From NCBI GenBank assembly GCA_035640155.1, contig DASQWR010000174.1, positions 1 to 19,655 on the forward strand: a stretch of 19,655 bases of DNA. The letters are read 5' to 3'. Source of the DNA: JALYQB01 sp035640155. Its GTDB lineage: Bacteria; Actinomycetota; Actinomycetes; Mycobacteriales; Pseudonocardiaceae. Positions 1 to 6,213 of the stretch are shown here, piece after piece. The notes beneath the pieces were generated by a model. It saw only the letters and a list, made by a program, of their open reading frames with translations. It did no database searches and was not told where the DNA came from. How positions within the stretch are numbered: position 1 is the first letter of the stretch; the number at the start of each line of letters is the position of its first letter. The translations under genes were made by a program, and so were the position numbers.

Positions 1-111
1 GGTGAGCGCGTCCTCGTCGACCCCGGACACCCGGACCACCGGGTCGGTCCCTGCCGCGCGCAGCACGCCGAGCCGGGCAGGGGACGCGGAGGCGAGCACC
101 AGCGTCAGCAT
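1..111 (-). CDS. maf: Maf-like nucleotide pyrophosphatase, N-terminal part (cut by window edge)
   Basis: Only the first 37 residues are in the window; the gene runs off the left edge. It begins with ATG and reads MLTLVLASASPARLG, then a VRVSGVDED segment. The LASASPxR signature close to the N-terminus, followed about 20 residues later by VSGVDED, is typical of Maf proteins, which hydrolyse non-canonical or modified nucleoside triphosphates and have been linked to septum formation. In mycobacteria maf directly follows accD5-accE5 on the same strand. Here it has the same orientation as accD-accE but about 2.7 kb of accessory DNA lies between them. The family call is firm despite the short length; substrate specificity cannot be judged. 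Confidence 0.85.
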   Translation of the reverse strand, partial: MLTLVLASASPARLGVLRAAGTDPVVRVSGVDEDALT

Positions 112-167
112 CGCGGGAAGTGTGCCAGGACGTGCGCCCAGCCCACTCCGGGCGAGGGAGACGCCGA

Positions 168-344
168 GCCGATGGCCTGGATCCCGTCCGTGCCCTGCAA
201 CGCGTGCTTTGCTGCAGTGCGAAGCAAGATCCGGAACGCCGGTTCCATGCGCTCTTCGACAAAGTCGCCCGCAGTGACGTGATGTGGAGGGCATGGGTCA
301 GCGTGGCCCCCAACCAGGGCACCCCCGGGCCACATTCGGGGTGA
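168..344 (+). pseudogene. Remnant of group II intron reverse transcriptase/maturase N-terminus
   Basis: This frame encodes LQRVLCCSAKQDPERRFHAL, then FDKVARSDVMWRAW and NQGTPG, ending at a TGA. The order 'AKxxPxRRFHALxDKVxRxDVxxRAW ... N.G.PG' is the N-terminal RVT_N region of group II intron reverse transcriptases, where it normally leads into the palm domain with its YADD motif. Here the frame stops straight after the PG. I could not follow convincing homology in other frames beyond about 345, and no YADD or maturase domain is present. The reading is a short decayed fragment left by a former group II intron between maf and the metalloprotease relic. No intron boundaries were recognised. The rest of 112-472 holds nothing else I can support. 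Confidence 0.65.
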
Positions 345-472
345 AGCAGGCCATCCCGGACGAGTTCGTCGATCCTCCCGCCCGGCGCGAACGCAGGGTT
401 CAGTGCCAGCGACGGCGCAGGTCATTGCGCTCCCAGCGCCGCCTGCTCCTCCACGTGCTCCCTACGGTCGTG

Positions 473-1240
473 TCAGCGCCAGAAGAGGATCTCGCTCACT
501 CCCGCATCGGCGGCGCCGAGGTCGCCGCCGATCGCGCCGAACACCGCGCCGGTGATGCCGAACAAACGCGGCGGCGGCCACCGGCACGCTGATGATGATC
601 GCGAACAGCGCCATCGGGGCGAATGGCCATACGGCGGCGGCGAACCGGTGTGGCTGCGACGACAGGTAGGGCTCCATCGCGCCGAAACCGTCCAGCCCGG
701 GCACCGGCAGGATGTTGATCACGAATGCGAGCACCTGCACCAGTGCCAGGTAGGACAACCCTGTTGCGAGCCCGGTGGGCAGCGCATCAGTCGCGACCGT
801 GGCCACCAGCGCGACACCGATCGCCAGGTTGGTGAGCGGACCGGCCAGCGAGACCGCGGACTCGACACCACGGGAGCGCAATGCGCCGCGGTTGATCCAC
901 ACCGCACCCCCGGCAGCGGGATACCACCCACCGCGAGCAGCAGCAGCGGCAGCACCAGCGTGAACACAGGGTCGGTGTAGCGGCGGATATCCAGGGTCAG
1001 GTACCCCTTGGCGCGCACCGAGCGGTCGCCGCCCCGGTAGGCCAGCAACGCGTGGCCGAACTCCTGCAGGCACAGCGAGACGGCCCAACCACCGAGCACC
1101 AGCAGAACGATGCCACCGGTGCGCACCGGCCCCTCCTGCATGCCGGCCAGTGCCCCGCCCGCGAAGGTGATCGCGAGCAGCAGCAGGAACAGCGGGCTGG
1201 GCACCAGGCCGGTTGATCTCACAGCAGCAGTCTCGCCCAT
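473..1240 (-). pseudogene. Site-2 protease-like (M50) membrane metalloprotease, frameshifted
   Basis: The N-terminal part (from ATG at 1240) has hydrophobic segments and reads CLQEFGHALLAYRGGDRSV, then KGYLTLDIRRYTDP and GGIPLPG. M50 relatives carry HEFGH here, so the first zinc-binding histidine is Gln59 (codon CAG, one base from CAC). At about 907-911 a run of five C (plus strand) breaks the frame; homology continues in another frame with GAVWINRGALRSR, SLAGPLTNLAIG and LPVPGLDGFGA, the second conserved M50 region. A second shift at about 563-580 leads to FGITGAVFG...ILFWR and a TGA at 473-475, resembling the normal family C-terminus. Two frameshifts plus a lost zinc ligand indicate a pseudogene. 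One homopolymer shift alone could have been a sequencing error. The gene lies 51 bases after vapC on the same strand. Confidence 0.75.
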
Positions 1241-1291
1241 CTCGGCCTGCGCGAGCGGTGCGTGGTCGTGGATCAGGAGACGGAGAGCGGG

Positions 1292-1732
1292 TCAGCTCTG
1301 CGTCTTGAACGGGTTGCGGACCCGCAACGCTCCAAACTCGCGCCCGTCCTGGAGGTCTTCGGTGACCAGCTCGGTGGCACCCGCCCGCAGGGCCGCCTCG
1401 ACGATCAGCGCGTCCCAGAAGTTCACCGTGTGCTCTTCGGCGAGGTGACTCGCCGAGAGGATCAACAGTGGATCGGTGTCGATCCGGCACCAGTCGATGT
1501 ACTGGACGACCACATCCCGCGCCTCGGAGGGGGTCATCGGAGGTCGGAGCTTGCGAGTTGCGACGCTGTAGAACTCCTGCAGGACCTGGGTACTGACGAT
1601 GCCGACGCCGTCTGTCCACAGGTCCTCCAGGAGGTCCCGCGAGACTCGGTACTTGTCAGGATCGTGCTTGTCCTGCGCGTAGAGCAGGACGTTGGTATCG
1701 ACGAAACAGACCTCGGAACCCGGCGAGCTCAC
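1292..1732 (-). CDS. vapC: PIN-domain toxin ribonuclease (VapC type)
   Basis: A 146-residue PIN-domain protein, predicted to be a magnesium-dependent endoribonuclease toxin. Acidic residues expected in the active site are present: Asp12 in CFVDTNVLLYAQD, Glu53 in LQEFYSV, Asp107 in NFWDALI and Glu125/Asp126 in LVTEDLQDG. The length is normal for the family. The start is GTG, overlapping the antitoxin stop by four bases (GTGA), which indicates translational coupling. The partner gene encodes a ribbon-helix-helix protein. Regulation is presumably by the toxin-antitoxin complex acting on the CACGTG boxes upstream of vapB. All four acidic positions and an uninterrupted frame suggest an active toxin. 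The RNA target cannot be inferred. Confidence 0.88.
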   Translation of the reverse strand: MSSPGSEVCFVDTNVLLYAQDKHDPDKYRVSRDLLEDLWTDGVGIVSTQVLQEFYSVATRKLRPPMTPSEARDVVVQYIDWCRIDTDPLLILSASHLAEEHTVNFWDALIVEAALRAGATELVTEDLQDGREFGALRVRNPFKTQS

Positions 1733-1980
1733 GGGCCGTTCCGGTCGAACCGCTCGTCGTGGAGCTCAGCCCGGGTCCAGTGGCGACCACCACGGTCAAT
1801 GGCATCGGCCATCGTCCGCAGCGCCGAATCCCGAGCCTTCGCGTAGCGATCACGTGCCTCGGCGAGTTCGGTGATCTGCTGGGCGACCAGGCCGCTGACC
1901 GAGGTGCCCCGCTCTGCCGCGAGGACCTTCGCGCGTCCGATCACCTCTTCGTCCAGTTGGACGGTCAGGTTTCGCTTCAT
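1729..1980 (-). CDS. vapB: Ribbon-helix-helix antitoxin (VapB type)
   Basis: An 83-residue protein starting at ATG (1980), preceded by GTGGAG. The first 40 residues fit a ribbon-helix-helix DNA-binding fold: a beta strand (RNLTVQLDEEV) followed by two helices (IGRAKVLAAERG and SVSGLVAQQITELAE). The charged C-terminal half (roughly 41-83) would wrap the toxin. It is the first gene of the pair and overlaps vapC by four bases, the usual antitoxin-toxin order. Longer upstream readings in this frame, back to about 2115, have no family resemblance and were rejected. Two CACGTG palindromes nine bases apart sit immediately upstream, consistent with autorepression. Confidence 0.87.
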   Translation of the reverse strand: MKRNLTVQLDEEVIGRAKVLAAERGTSVSGLVAQQITELAEARDRYAKARDSALRTMADAIDRGGRHWTRAELHDERFDRNGP

Positions 1981-1986
1981 CTCCAC

Positions 1987-2008
1987 ATTCTGACACGTGG
2001 AGCACGTG
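1987..2008 (-). promoter_or_regulatory. Putative vapBC promoter/operator with paired CACGTG boxes
   Basis: CACGTG palindromes occupy 1994-1999 and 2003-2008, nine bases apart (about one helical turn). On the minus strand they lie just upstream of CAGAAT (1992-1987), a weak -10 candidate six bases before the vapB ATG. Ribbon-helix-helix antitoxins commonly bind closely spaced short palindromes or direct repeats overlapping their own promoter, and this arrangement fits that. The boxes are seen directly; the operator function is inferred. Confidence 0.5.
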
Positions 2009-2242
2009 AGTACCTGTGGACCAGGCCGGGGCGGGTGCCGGCTCGTGCCGGTCGGCCGTCGACTGTAGCGGTGGGAGCCGTCGCATCTGCACTGGTCGGG
2101 GAGCTGCGCCTCCAAGAACCGTCAGTCGTTCACTCCATTGAGTACACGTGAGCACGAGGACGAAACCGCGGGAGTAGTGGCCGAGTTGTCGTCAACGCAC
2201 GCCCCCGCTCACGACCGAGCACCTCACCAAGGGAGCCCCTCG

Positions 2243-2779
2243 ATGCACACCGTTGTCGTGCGCAACAGGCGACAAATCATTCGGACTCTGCTCATACCCG
2301 TCCTTGTAGGGGTCTCCATGGTGTCGGCGGGGGTGGCCTCAGCGGCGCTCATCGCGCCGGGCGACCGGGTGGTCTGGGCGACCGACACCGTCGGCGCCGG
2401 GACGACCAGCAGCAGCCCGACAGACCAGATCGTCCAGCTCACGAACGCCGAACGAGACATGGCCGGCTGCGCCGCACTGGACGTGGACCCACGCCTGACC
2501 TCCGCCGCCCAGGGTCACGCTGTCGACATGGCCACGAGGGGCTACTTCAGCCATGTCTCCACCGACGGGCACACCTTCGACGAGCGTATTCGCGCCGCCG
2601 AATACGGCAGCCCCGCGGCGGAGAACATCGCCAGAGGCCAGGCCACCCCCTCCGAGGTCATGCAGGACTGGATGCAGTCGCCCACCCACCGGCGCAACAT
2701 CGTCAACTGCTCGATCAGGACCATCGGGGTCGGCTACGACTCCCGGGGCAACTACTGGACCCAGAGCTTCGGCTACTGA
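2243..2779 (+). CDS. Secreted CAP-domain (SCP/PR-1-like) protein
   Basis: A 178-residue protein with an N-terminal signal peptide: basic NRRQIIR, a hydrophobic run (LLIPVLVGVSMVSAGVA) and a SAAL-type cleavage region near residue 34. A single CAP domain follows (about residues 60-178): QIVQLTNAERD, HAVDMATRGYFSHVS, AAENIARGQATPSEV and WMQSPTHRRNIVN. His and Glu in the SHVS and AENIA motifs are the conserved CAP cavity residues. The two cysteines (GCAAL and NCS) could form a disulfide. ATG at 2243 was chosen over the upstream GTG at 2138 because AAGGGAG (2229-2235) lies at proper spacing and the signal peptide then begins at residue 1. It is divergent from vapBC and convergent with accE. The molecular role of bacterial CAP proteins is largely unknown. 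Confidence 0.85.
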   Translation: MHTVVVRNRRQIIRTLLIPVLVGVSMVSAGVASAALIAPGDRVVWATDTVGAGTTSSSPTDQIVQLTNAERDMAGCAALDVDPRLTSAAQGHAVDMATRGYFSHVSTDGHTFDERIRAAEYGSPAAENIARGQATPSEVMQDWMQSPTHRRNIVNCSIRTIGVGYDSRGNYWTQSFGY

Positions 2780-2791
2780 TCCCCTCTCGCA

Positions 2792-2830
2792 CGCCTGGCC
2801 GTCGCCTGGTGGTGGGACCACGGCCAGGCG
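2792..2830. terminator. Hairpin between convergent CAP gene and accE
   Basis: A perfect 11-base inverted repeat, CGCCTGGCCGT (2792-2802) and ACGGCCAGGCG (2820-2830), encloses a 17-base loop. It starts 12 bases after the CAP stop and ends two bases before the accE stop codon (2835-2833), so it could end transcription from both sides. There is no clear T tract, as is common in high-GC actinobacteria. Confidence 0.7.
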
Positions 2831-2832
2831 GG

Positions 2833-3075
2833 TCAGCGGGGCAGCGCGGAGGCACGCCAGGCACCGGGGCCGGGGCGCAGCGACGTCCGCAGGCAGGCAG
2901 CCGGAGCGGCCCAGGCGGAGCCTCGCGGAGGGGTGTCGGCAGGGCCGTGGGACGCCGTTGCGGCGAGCACTGCGGTCAGCGCGGCGAGTTCCTCGTCAGA
3001 CGGCGTGCCGCGTACGACCCGCAGCAACGACCGCTCCTCGCTCACCGGGTCGCCGCTCACAGCGTCGCCCGTCAT
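2833..3075 (-). CDS. accE: Acyl-CoA carboxylase epsilon subunit
   Basis: An 80-residue protein whose ATG overlaps the accD stop (ATGA), so the two are translationally coupled. It matches the small actinobacterial AccE/PccE family: an acidic N-terminus, then LLRVVRGTPSDEELAALTAV (residues 17-36) and a C-terminal segment with tryptophans (SAWAAPA and GAWRASALPR). The pattern 'VV+G.P..EELAAL.AVL' followed by a W near the end is the family signature. Epsilon subunits stabilise the complex of the biotinylated alpha subunit and the carboxyltransferase beta subunit. The alpha subunit gene is not in this window. The gene is convergent with the CAP gene across a hairpin. Confidence 0.88.
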   Translation of the reverse strand: MTGDAVSGDPVSEERSLLRVVRGTPSDEELAALTAVLAATASHGPADTPPRGSAWAAPAACLRTSLRPGPGAWRASALPR

Positions 3076-4709
3076 AGCGGTATGTTTCCATGCTTCTTCG
3101 GCGGCAGCGTCTCCCGCTTGTCGGCGAGCATCCGCAGCGCCCGTGCCACGTACGAGCGGGTGCGGGACGGCGGAATCACCGAGTCGACGTAGCCGCGTTC
3201 GGCCGCGATGTAGGGGTTGGCGAGGGTGTCCTCGTACTCCTGCTGGCGCTGCGCCCGCAGGGCCCCCACGTCCTGGCCCTGCTCCATCGCCGCGGCGAGT
3301 TCCTTGCGGTAGACGATGTTCGCCGCCCCGGAGGCGCCCATCACCGCGATCTGCGCGGTGGGCCAGGCCAGGTTCATGTCCGCGCCGAGGTGCTTGGAGC
3401 CCATCACGTCGTACGCGCCGCCGTAGGCCTTGCGGGTGATCACGGTGACCTTCGGGACGGTGGCCTCGGCGTAGGCGTAGATCAGCTTCGCACCGCGGCG
3501 GATGATCCCGTTCCATTCCTGGTCGGTCCCGGGCAGGAACCCGGGCACGTCGACGAAGGTGAGCACCGGGACGTTGAATGCGTCGCAGGTGCGCACGAAC
3601 CGGGCCGCCTTCTCGCTGGCGTCGATGTCCAGGCAGCCGGCGAACTTGGTCGGCTGGTTGGCCACGACGCCCACTGCGCGCCCCCCGACGCGGCCGAAGC
3701 CGACCAGGATGTTCGGCGCGAACAGCGCGTGCACCTCGAGGAACTCCCCGTCGTCCACGATCCGGGTGATCACCTCGTGCATGTCGTAGGGCTGGTTCGC
3801 CGAGTCCGGGATCAGCGTGTCGAGCTCGCGGTCGTCATCGGTGATCGTCTCGGCCACCGGTGCCTCGGAGAGGCCGGGGTCGAACCGCGGTGGCTCGGAG
3901 AGGTTGTTCGACGGCAGGAAGCTCAGCAGCTCCTTGACGTAGCCGATCGCGTCGTCCTCGTCGGTCCCGAGGTAGTGTGCATTTCCGGACTTGGAGTTGT
4001 GCGTCCGCCCGCCGCCGAGCTCCTCGAAGCCGACGTCCACCCCCGTCACGGTCTTGATCACGTCCGGGCCGGTGATGAACATCTGTGACGTGCCGTCGAC
4101 CATCACCACGAAGTCGGTGAGCGCGGGGGAGTACACGTGCCCGCCGGCATTCGCACCCATGATCAACGAGATCTGCGGCACCACCCCGGAGGCCCGGACG
4201 TTGCGGATGAAGATCTCGCCGTAGAGCCCGAGGGAGACCACACCCTCCTGGATCCGAGCGCCGCCACCCTCGTTGATCCCGATGATCGGGCAGCCGGTCT
4301 TGAGCGCCAGGTTCATCACCTTGACGATCTTCTCGCCGTACACCTCGCCGAGGCTGCCGCCGAAGACCGTGACGTCCTGGCTGAACACGCACACCGGGCG
4401 CCCGTCGATCGTCCCGTAGCCAGTGACCACGCCGTCGCCGTAGGGCCGGTTGCGCTCCTGCCCGAAGTTGGTCGAGCGGTGCCGGGCCAGCTCGTCGAGC
4501 TCCACGAACGAGGCGGGGTCCAGCAGCATGTCGATGCGTTCGCGGGCCGTCTTCTTGCCCCGGGCGTGCTGCTTCTGCACCGCGCGCGTCGAGCCTGCGT
4601 GCACCGCTTCCTGGTCGCGCCGGTACAGGTCGGCGAGCTTGCCGACGGTGGTGTGGATGTCCGGCTCGTCCACCCGGACCTCGCCCGTCGTCTTGGTCGC
4701 GCCGCTCAA
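3072..4709 (-). CDS. accD: Propionyl/acyl-CoA carboxylase beta subunit (carboxyltransferase)
   Basis: A 545-residue biotin-dependent carboxyltransferase, full length for the family. The N-terminal crotonase-like domain contains TARERIDMLLD, GGSLGEVYGEKI, the oxyanion loop INEGGGARIQEG and GANAGGHVYSPALTDFV. The C-terminal domain contains DVPGFLPGTDQEWNGIIRRG, RKAYGGAYDVMGSKHLGAD and AWPTAQIAVMGASGA. It transfers carboxyl from biotin to acyl-CoA, probably propionyl-CoA, giving methylmalonyl-CoA. It resembles mycobacterial AccD5 and sits, as there, divergent from birA and ahead of accE. The start is TTG at 4709, supported by GGAGGG five bases upstream; a GTG 12 codons further in is the alternative. 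Exact acyl preference cannot be proved from sequence reading alone. Confidence 0.93.
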   Translation of the reverse strand: MSGATKTTGEVRVDEPDIHTTVGKLADLYRRDQEAVHAGSTRAVQKQHARGKKTARERIDMLLDPASFVELDELARHRSTNFGQERNRPYGDGVVTGYGTIDGRPVCVFSQDVTVFGGSLGEVYGEKIVKVMNLALKTGCPIIGINEGGGARIQEGVVSLGLYGEIFIRNVRASGVVPQISLIMGANAGGHVYSPALTDFVVMVDGTSQMFITGPDVIKTVTGVDVGFEELGGGRTHNSKSGNAHYLGTDEDDAIGYVKELLSFLPSNNLSEPPRFDPGLSEAPVAETITDDDRELDTLIPDSANQPYDMHEVITRIVDDGEFLEVHALFAPNILVGFGRVGGRAVGVVANQPTKFAGCLDIDASEKAARFVRTCDAFNVPVLTFVDVPGFLPGTDQEWNGIIRRGAKLIYAYAEATVPKVTVITRKAYGGAYDVMGSKHLGADMNLAWPTAQIAVMGASGAANIVYRKELAAAMEQGQDVGALRAQRQQEYEDTLANPYIAAERGYVDSVIPPSRTRSYVARALRMLADKRETLPPKKHGNIPL

Positions 4710-4747
4710 TCCGCCCTCCGATGTCGTGCCCGGGGTCCTGTCGGTGC

Positions 4748-4753
4748 AGCCTA
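4748..4753 (-). promoter_or_regulatory. Putative -10 box of accD-accE
   Basis: TAGGCT on the minus strand, 38 bases upstream of the TTG start, with the GGAGGG ribosome-binding site between. It lies in the 76-base divergent spacer shared with birA. The same hexamer appears as the -10 candidate of the response-regulator gene. Confidence 0.5.
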
Positions 4754-4773
4754 GCCGGGCCGGGGGCAGGCCC

Positions 4774-4779
4774 TACGAT
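4774..4779 (+). promoter_or_regulatory. Putative -10 box of birA (leaderless start)
   Basis: TACGAT is followed by exactly six bases and then the GTG start at 4786. This TANNNT-N6-GTG arrangement places the predicted transcription start on or next to the start codon. No ribosome-binding site is seen before the GTG, which fits a leaderless mRNA. Confidence 0.6.
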
Positions 4780-4785
4780 CACCTG

Positions 4786-5601
4786 GTGCCGATCACCAGT
4801 GGCCGGCCGCCGCTGCGCGAGGCCGCCCTGCGCCGGGCGCTCGTGGTGCCCCGCGGGCCCTACGCAGCGCTGGACGTCGTCGACGAGGTGGGCTCGACCA
4901 ACGCCAACCTCGTTGCCGCGGCCTGCGGTGGCGCCGGGGACCGCACCGTGCTGATCGCCGAGCACCAGACCGCGGGACGTGGCCGGGGGGACCGGCGTTG
5001 GCAGGGGCTGCCGCGGTCCGGCTTGGCGCTGTCCGTCCTGCTGCGCCCGGAGGTGCCCCCGGCGCGATGGGGCTGGCTCCCGCTGCTCGCCGGCGTCGCG
5101 CTGTGCGAGGTGGTCGCCGACCTCGGCCAGGTCGAGGCGACGCTGAAGTGGCCGAACGACCTGCTGCTGGGTCCCCGGCAGGTCAAGGCGGCGGGCATCC
5201 TCGCCGAGGTCGGCGGCGGCGGGGTTGTGCTCGGCATCGGGCTCAACGTCAGCTTGCGGGTCGACGAGCTGCCGGTCCCGGAGGCCACCTCCCTCGTGAT
5301 CGAGGGCGCCGCCTGCACCGACCGGGAAGTGCTGGTGAAGGCCCTGCTGCGCCGGCTCGACGAGAAGGCCCGCCGCTGGTCCTGCCACGGTGGCGACACC
5401 GGAGCCAGCGGGCTGCGCGAGGCCTACCGGGCCCGCTGCTCGACGCTCGGGCAGCAGGTGCGGGTGCAGCTGGCGGGCCACGGGTCGCTGCTCGGCACGG
5501 CGGTGGACGTCGACGGCGAGGGCCGGCTGGTACTCGACGCCCGAGGAGCTCGCCGGGCGGTGAGTGCGGGCGACGTCATCCACCTGCGGGCCGCCGGGTG
5601 A
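4786..5601 (+). CDS. birA: Biotin-[acetyl-CoA carboxylase] ligase, monofunctional
   Basis: A 271-residue biotin protein ligase that activates biotin to biotinyl-AMP and attaches it to the carboxylase carrier lysine. Motifs in order: EVGSTNANL (about 35-42), the nucleotide loop AGRGRGDRRW (63-72), SVLLRP (83-88), LKWPNDLLL (120-128) with KAAGILAE (134-141, Lys134 contacting the adenylate), GIGLNV, and a C-terminal beta-barrel domain. There is no N-terminal helix-turn-helix, so it is not an E. coli-type repressor. The GTG start was chosen because a TACGAT box ends six bases before it; longer frames reaching back into accD antisense are shadows. It is divergent from accD, whose complex is its expected beneficiary. 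Confidence 0.93.
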   Translation: MPITSGRPPLREAALRRALVVPRGPYAALDVVDEVGSTNANLVAAACGGAGDRTVLIAEHQTAGRGRGDRRWQGLPRSGLALSVLLRPEVPPARWGWLPLLAGVALCEVVADLGQVEATLKWPNDLLLGPRQVKAAGILAEVGGGGVVLGIGLNVSLRVDELPVPEATSLVIEGAACTDREVLVKALLRRLDEKARRWSCHGGDTGASGLREAYRARCSTLGQQVRVQLAGHGSLLGTAVDVDGEGRLVLDARGARRAVSAGDVIHLRAAG

Positions 5602-5628
5602 CCGCTCCTGCCACGCCGCCGGAGCGGT
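5601..5628 (+). terminator. Hairpin after birA
   Basis: Perfect 8-base arms ACCGCTCC (5601-5608) and GGAGCGGT (5621-5628) with a 12-base loop, starting at the last base of the birA stop. A TACCGT box overlaps the right arm and could serve the next gene, so this may be an attenuator rather than a full terminator. Confidence 0.5.
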
Positions 5629-5700
5629 ACCGTGATCAGGTCGGCGGACCCGGGGCGGGCGAGACCGGCGCCGCCGCACCGGCGCAGCCGAGGAGGAGCC

Positions 5701-6213
5701 GTGGCGTATCCGGACGAGCTGCTCGGGGACGACGAGCAGGTGGTGGTCCACAAGCATCCGCACTGGAAGATGCTCGTCGTCCCGGTGCTGGCCTTCCTGC
5801 TCCTCGTCGCGCTGTGCTCCTACCTCGCGGCGCTGGTCGCGGGCCAGTCCTGGGAGCGTCAAGCCTGGATCGCGCTGGCGGTGGTCGGGGTGGTCGGGGT
5901 CGGCTGGCTGACCGTGGCGCCGCTGCTGCGCTGGCGCACCACGCACTTCGTGGTGACCAACCGCCGGGTGCTGGTCCGCGAGGGCGTGCTCACCCGCAGC
6001 GGCATCGACATCCCGCTGGACCGGGTGAACAGCGTGCAGTTCCGGCACACCCTCCTCGAGCGGATCCTGGGCTGCGGGACCCTGAGCATCGAGTCCGCCT
6101 CCGACGAGCCGCTGGAGTTCGACGACATCCCCCGTGTGGAGCGGGTGCACTCGCTGCTCCATCAGCAGGTCAACCCCGGCACTGCCCACCGGCCCCCGGA
6201 GTGGCAGGCGTGA
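5701..6213 (+). CDS. Membrane protein with PH-like (bPH2/YdbS-type) domain
   Basis: A 170-residue protein beginning with GTG after AGGAGGAG (5691-5698). It has a short acidic N-terminus, two transmembrane segments (about residues 22-45 and 56-76), and a C-terminal bacterial PH-like domain with TTHFVVTNRRVLVREGVLTR, IPLDRVNSVQF and GCGTLSIESASD. This domain order is typical of YdbS-like membrane proteins of unknown biochemical function. It occupies the place of the Rv3278c-type gene next to birA in mycobacteria, which supports the orthology. It overlaps the next gene by four bases (GTGA), so the two are probably co-translated. The upstream GTG at 5632 lacks a ribosome-binding site and was rejected. 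Confidence 0.88.
   Translation: MAYPDELLGDDEQVVVHKHPHWKMLVVPVLAFLLLVALCSYLAALVAGQSWERQAWIALAVVGVVGVGWLTVAPLLRWRTTHFVVTNRRVLVREGVLTRSGIDIPLDRVNSVQFRHTLLERILGCGTLSIESASDEPLEFDDIPRVERVHSLLHQQVNPGTAHRPPEWQA

Noticed and set aside
345..472. Continuation of the reverse transcriptase remnant
   Set aside because: No frame gave convincing palm-domain motifs, so the pseudogene was not extended.
2138..2242. Upstream start for the CAP protein
   Set aside because: It would place a hydrophilic stretch before the signal peptide; the ATG at 2243 has a proper ribosome-binding site.
3835..6189. 784-residue open frame on the minus strand across accD and birA
   Set aside because: It is a GC-bias shadow: repetitive Arg/Gly/Pro/Asp composition, overlaps well-recognised genes on both strands, and shows no domain.
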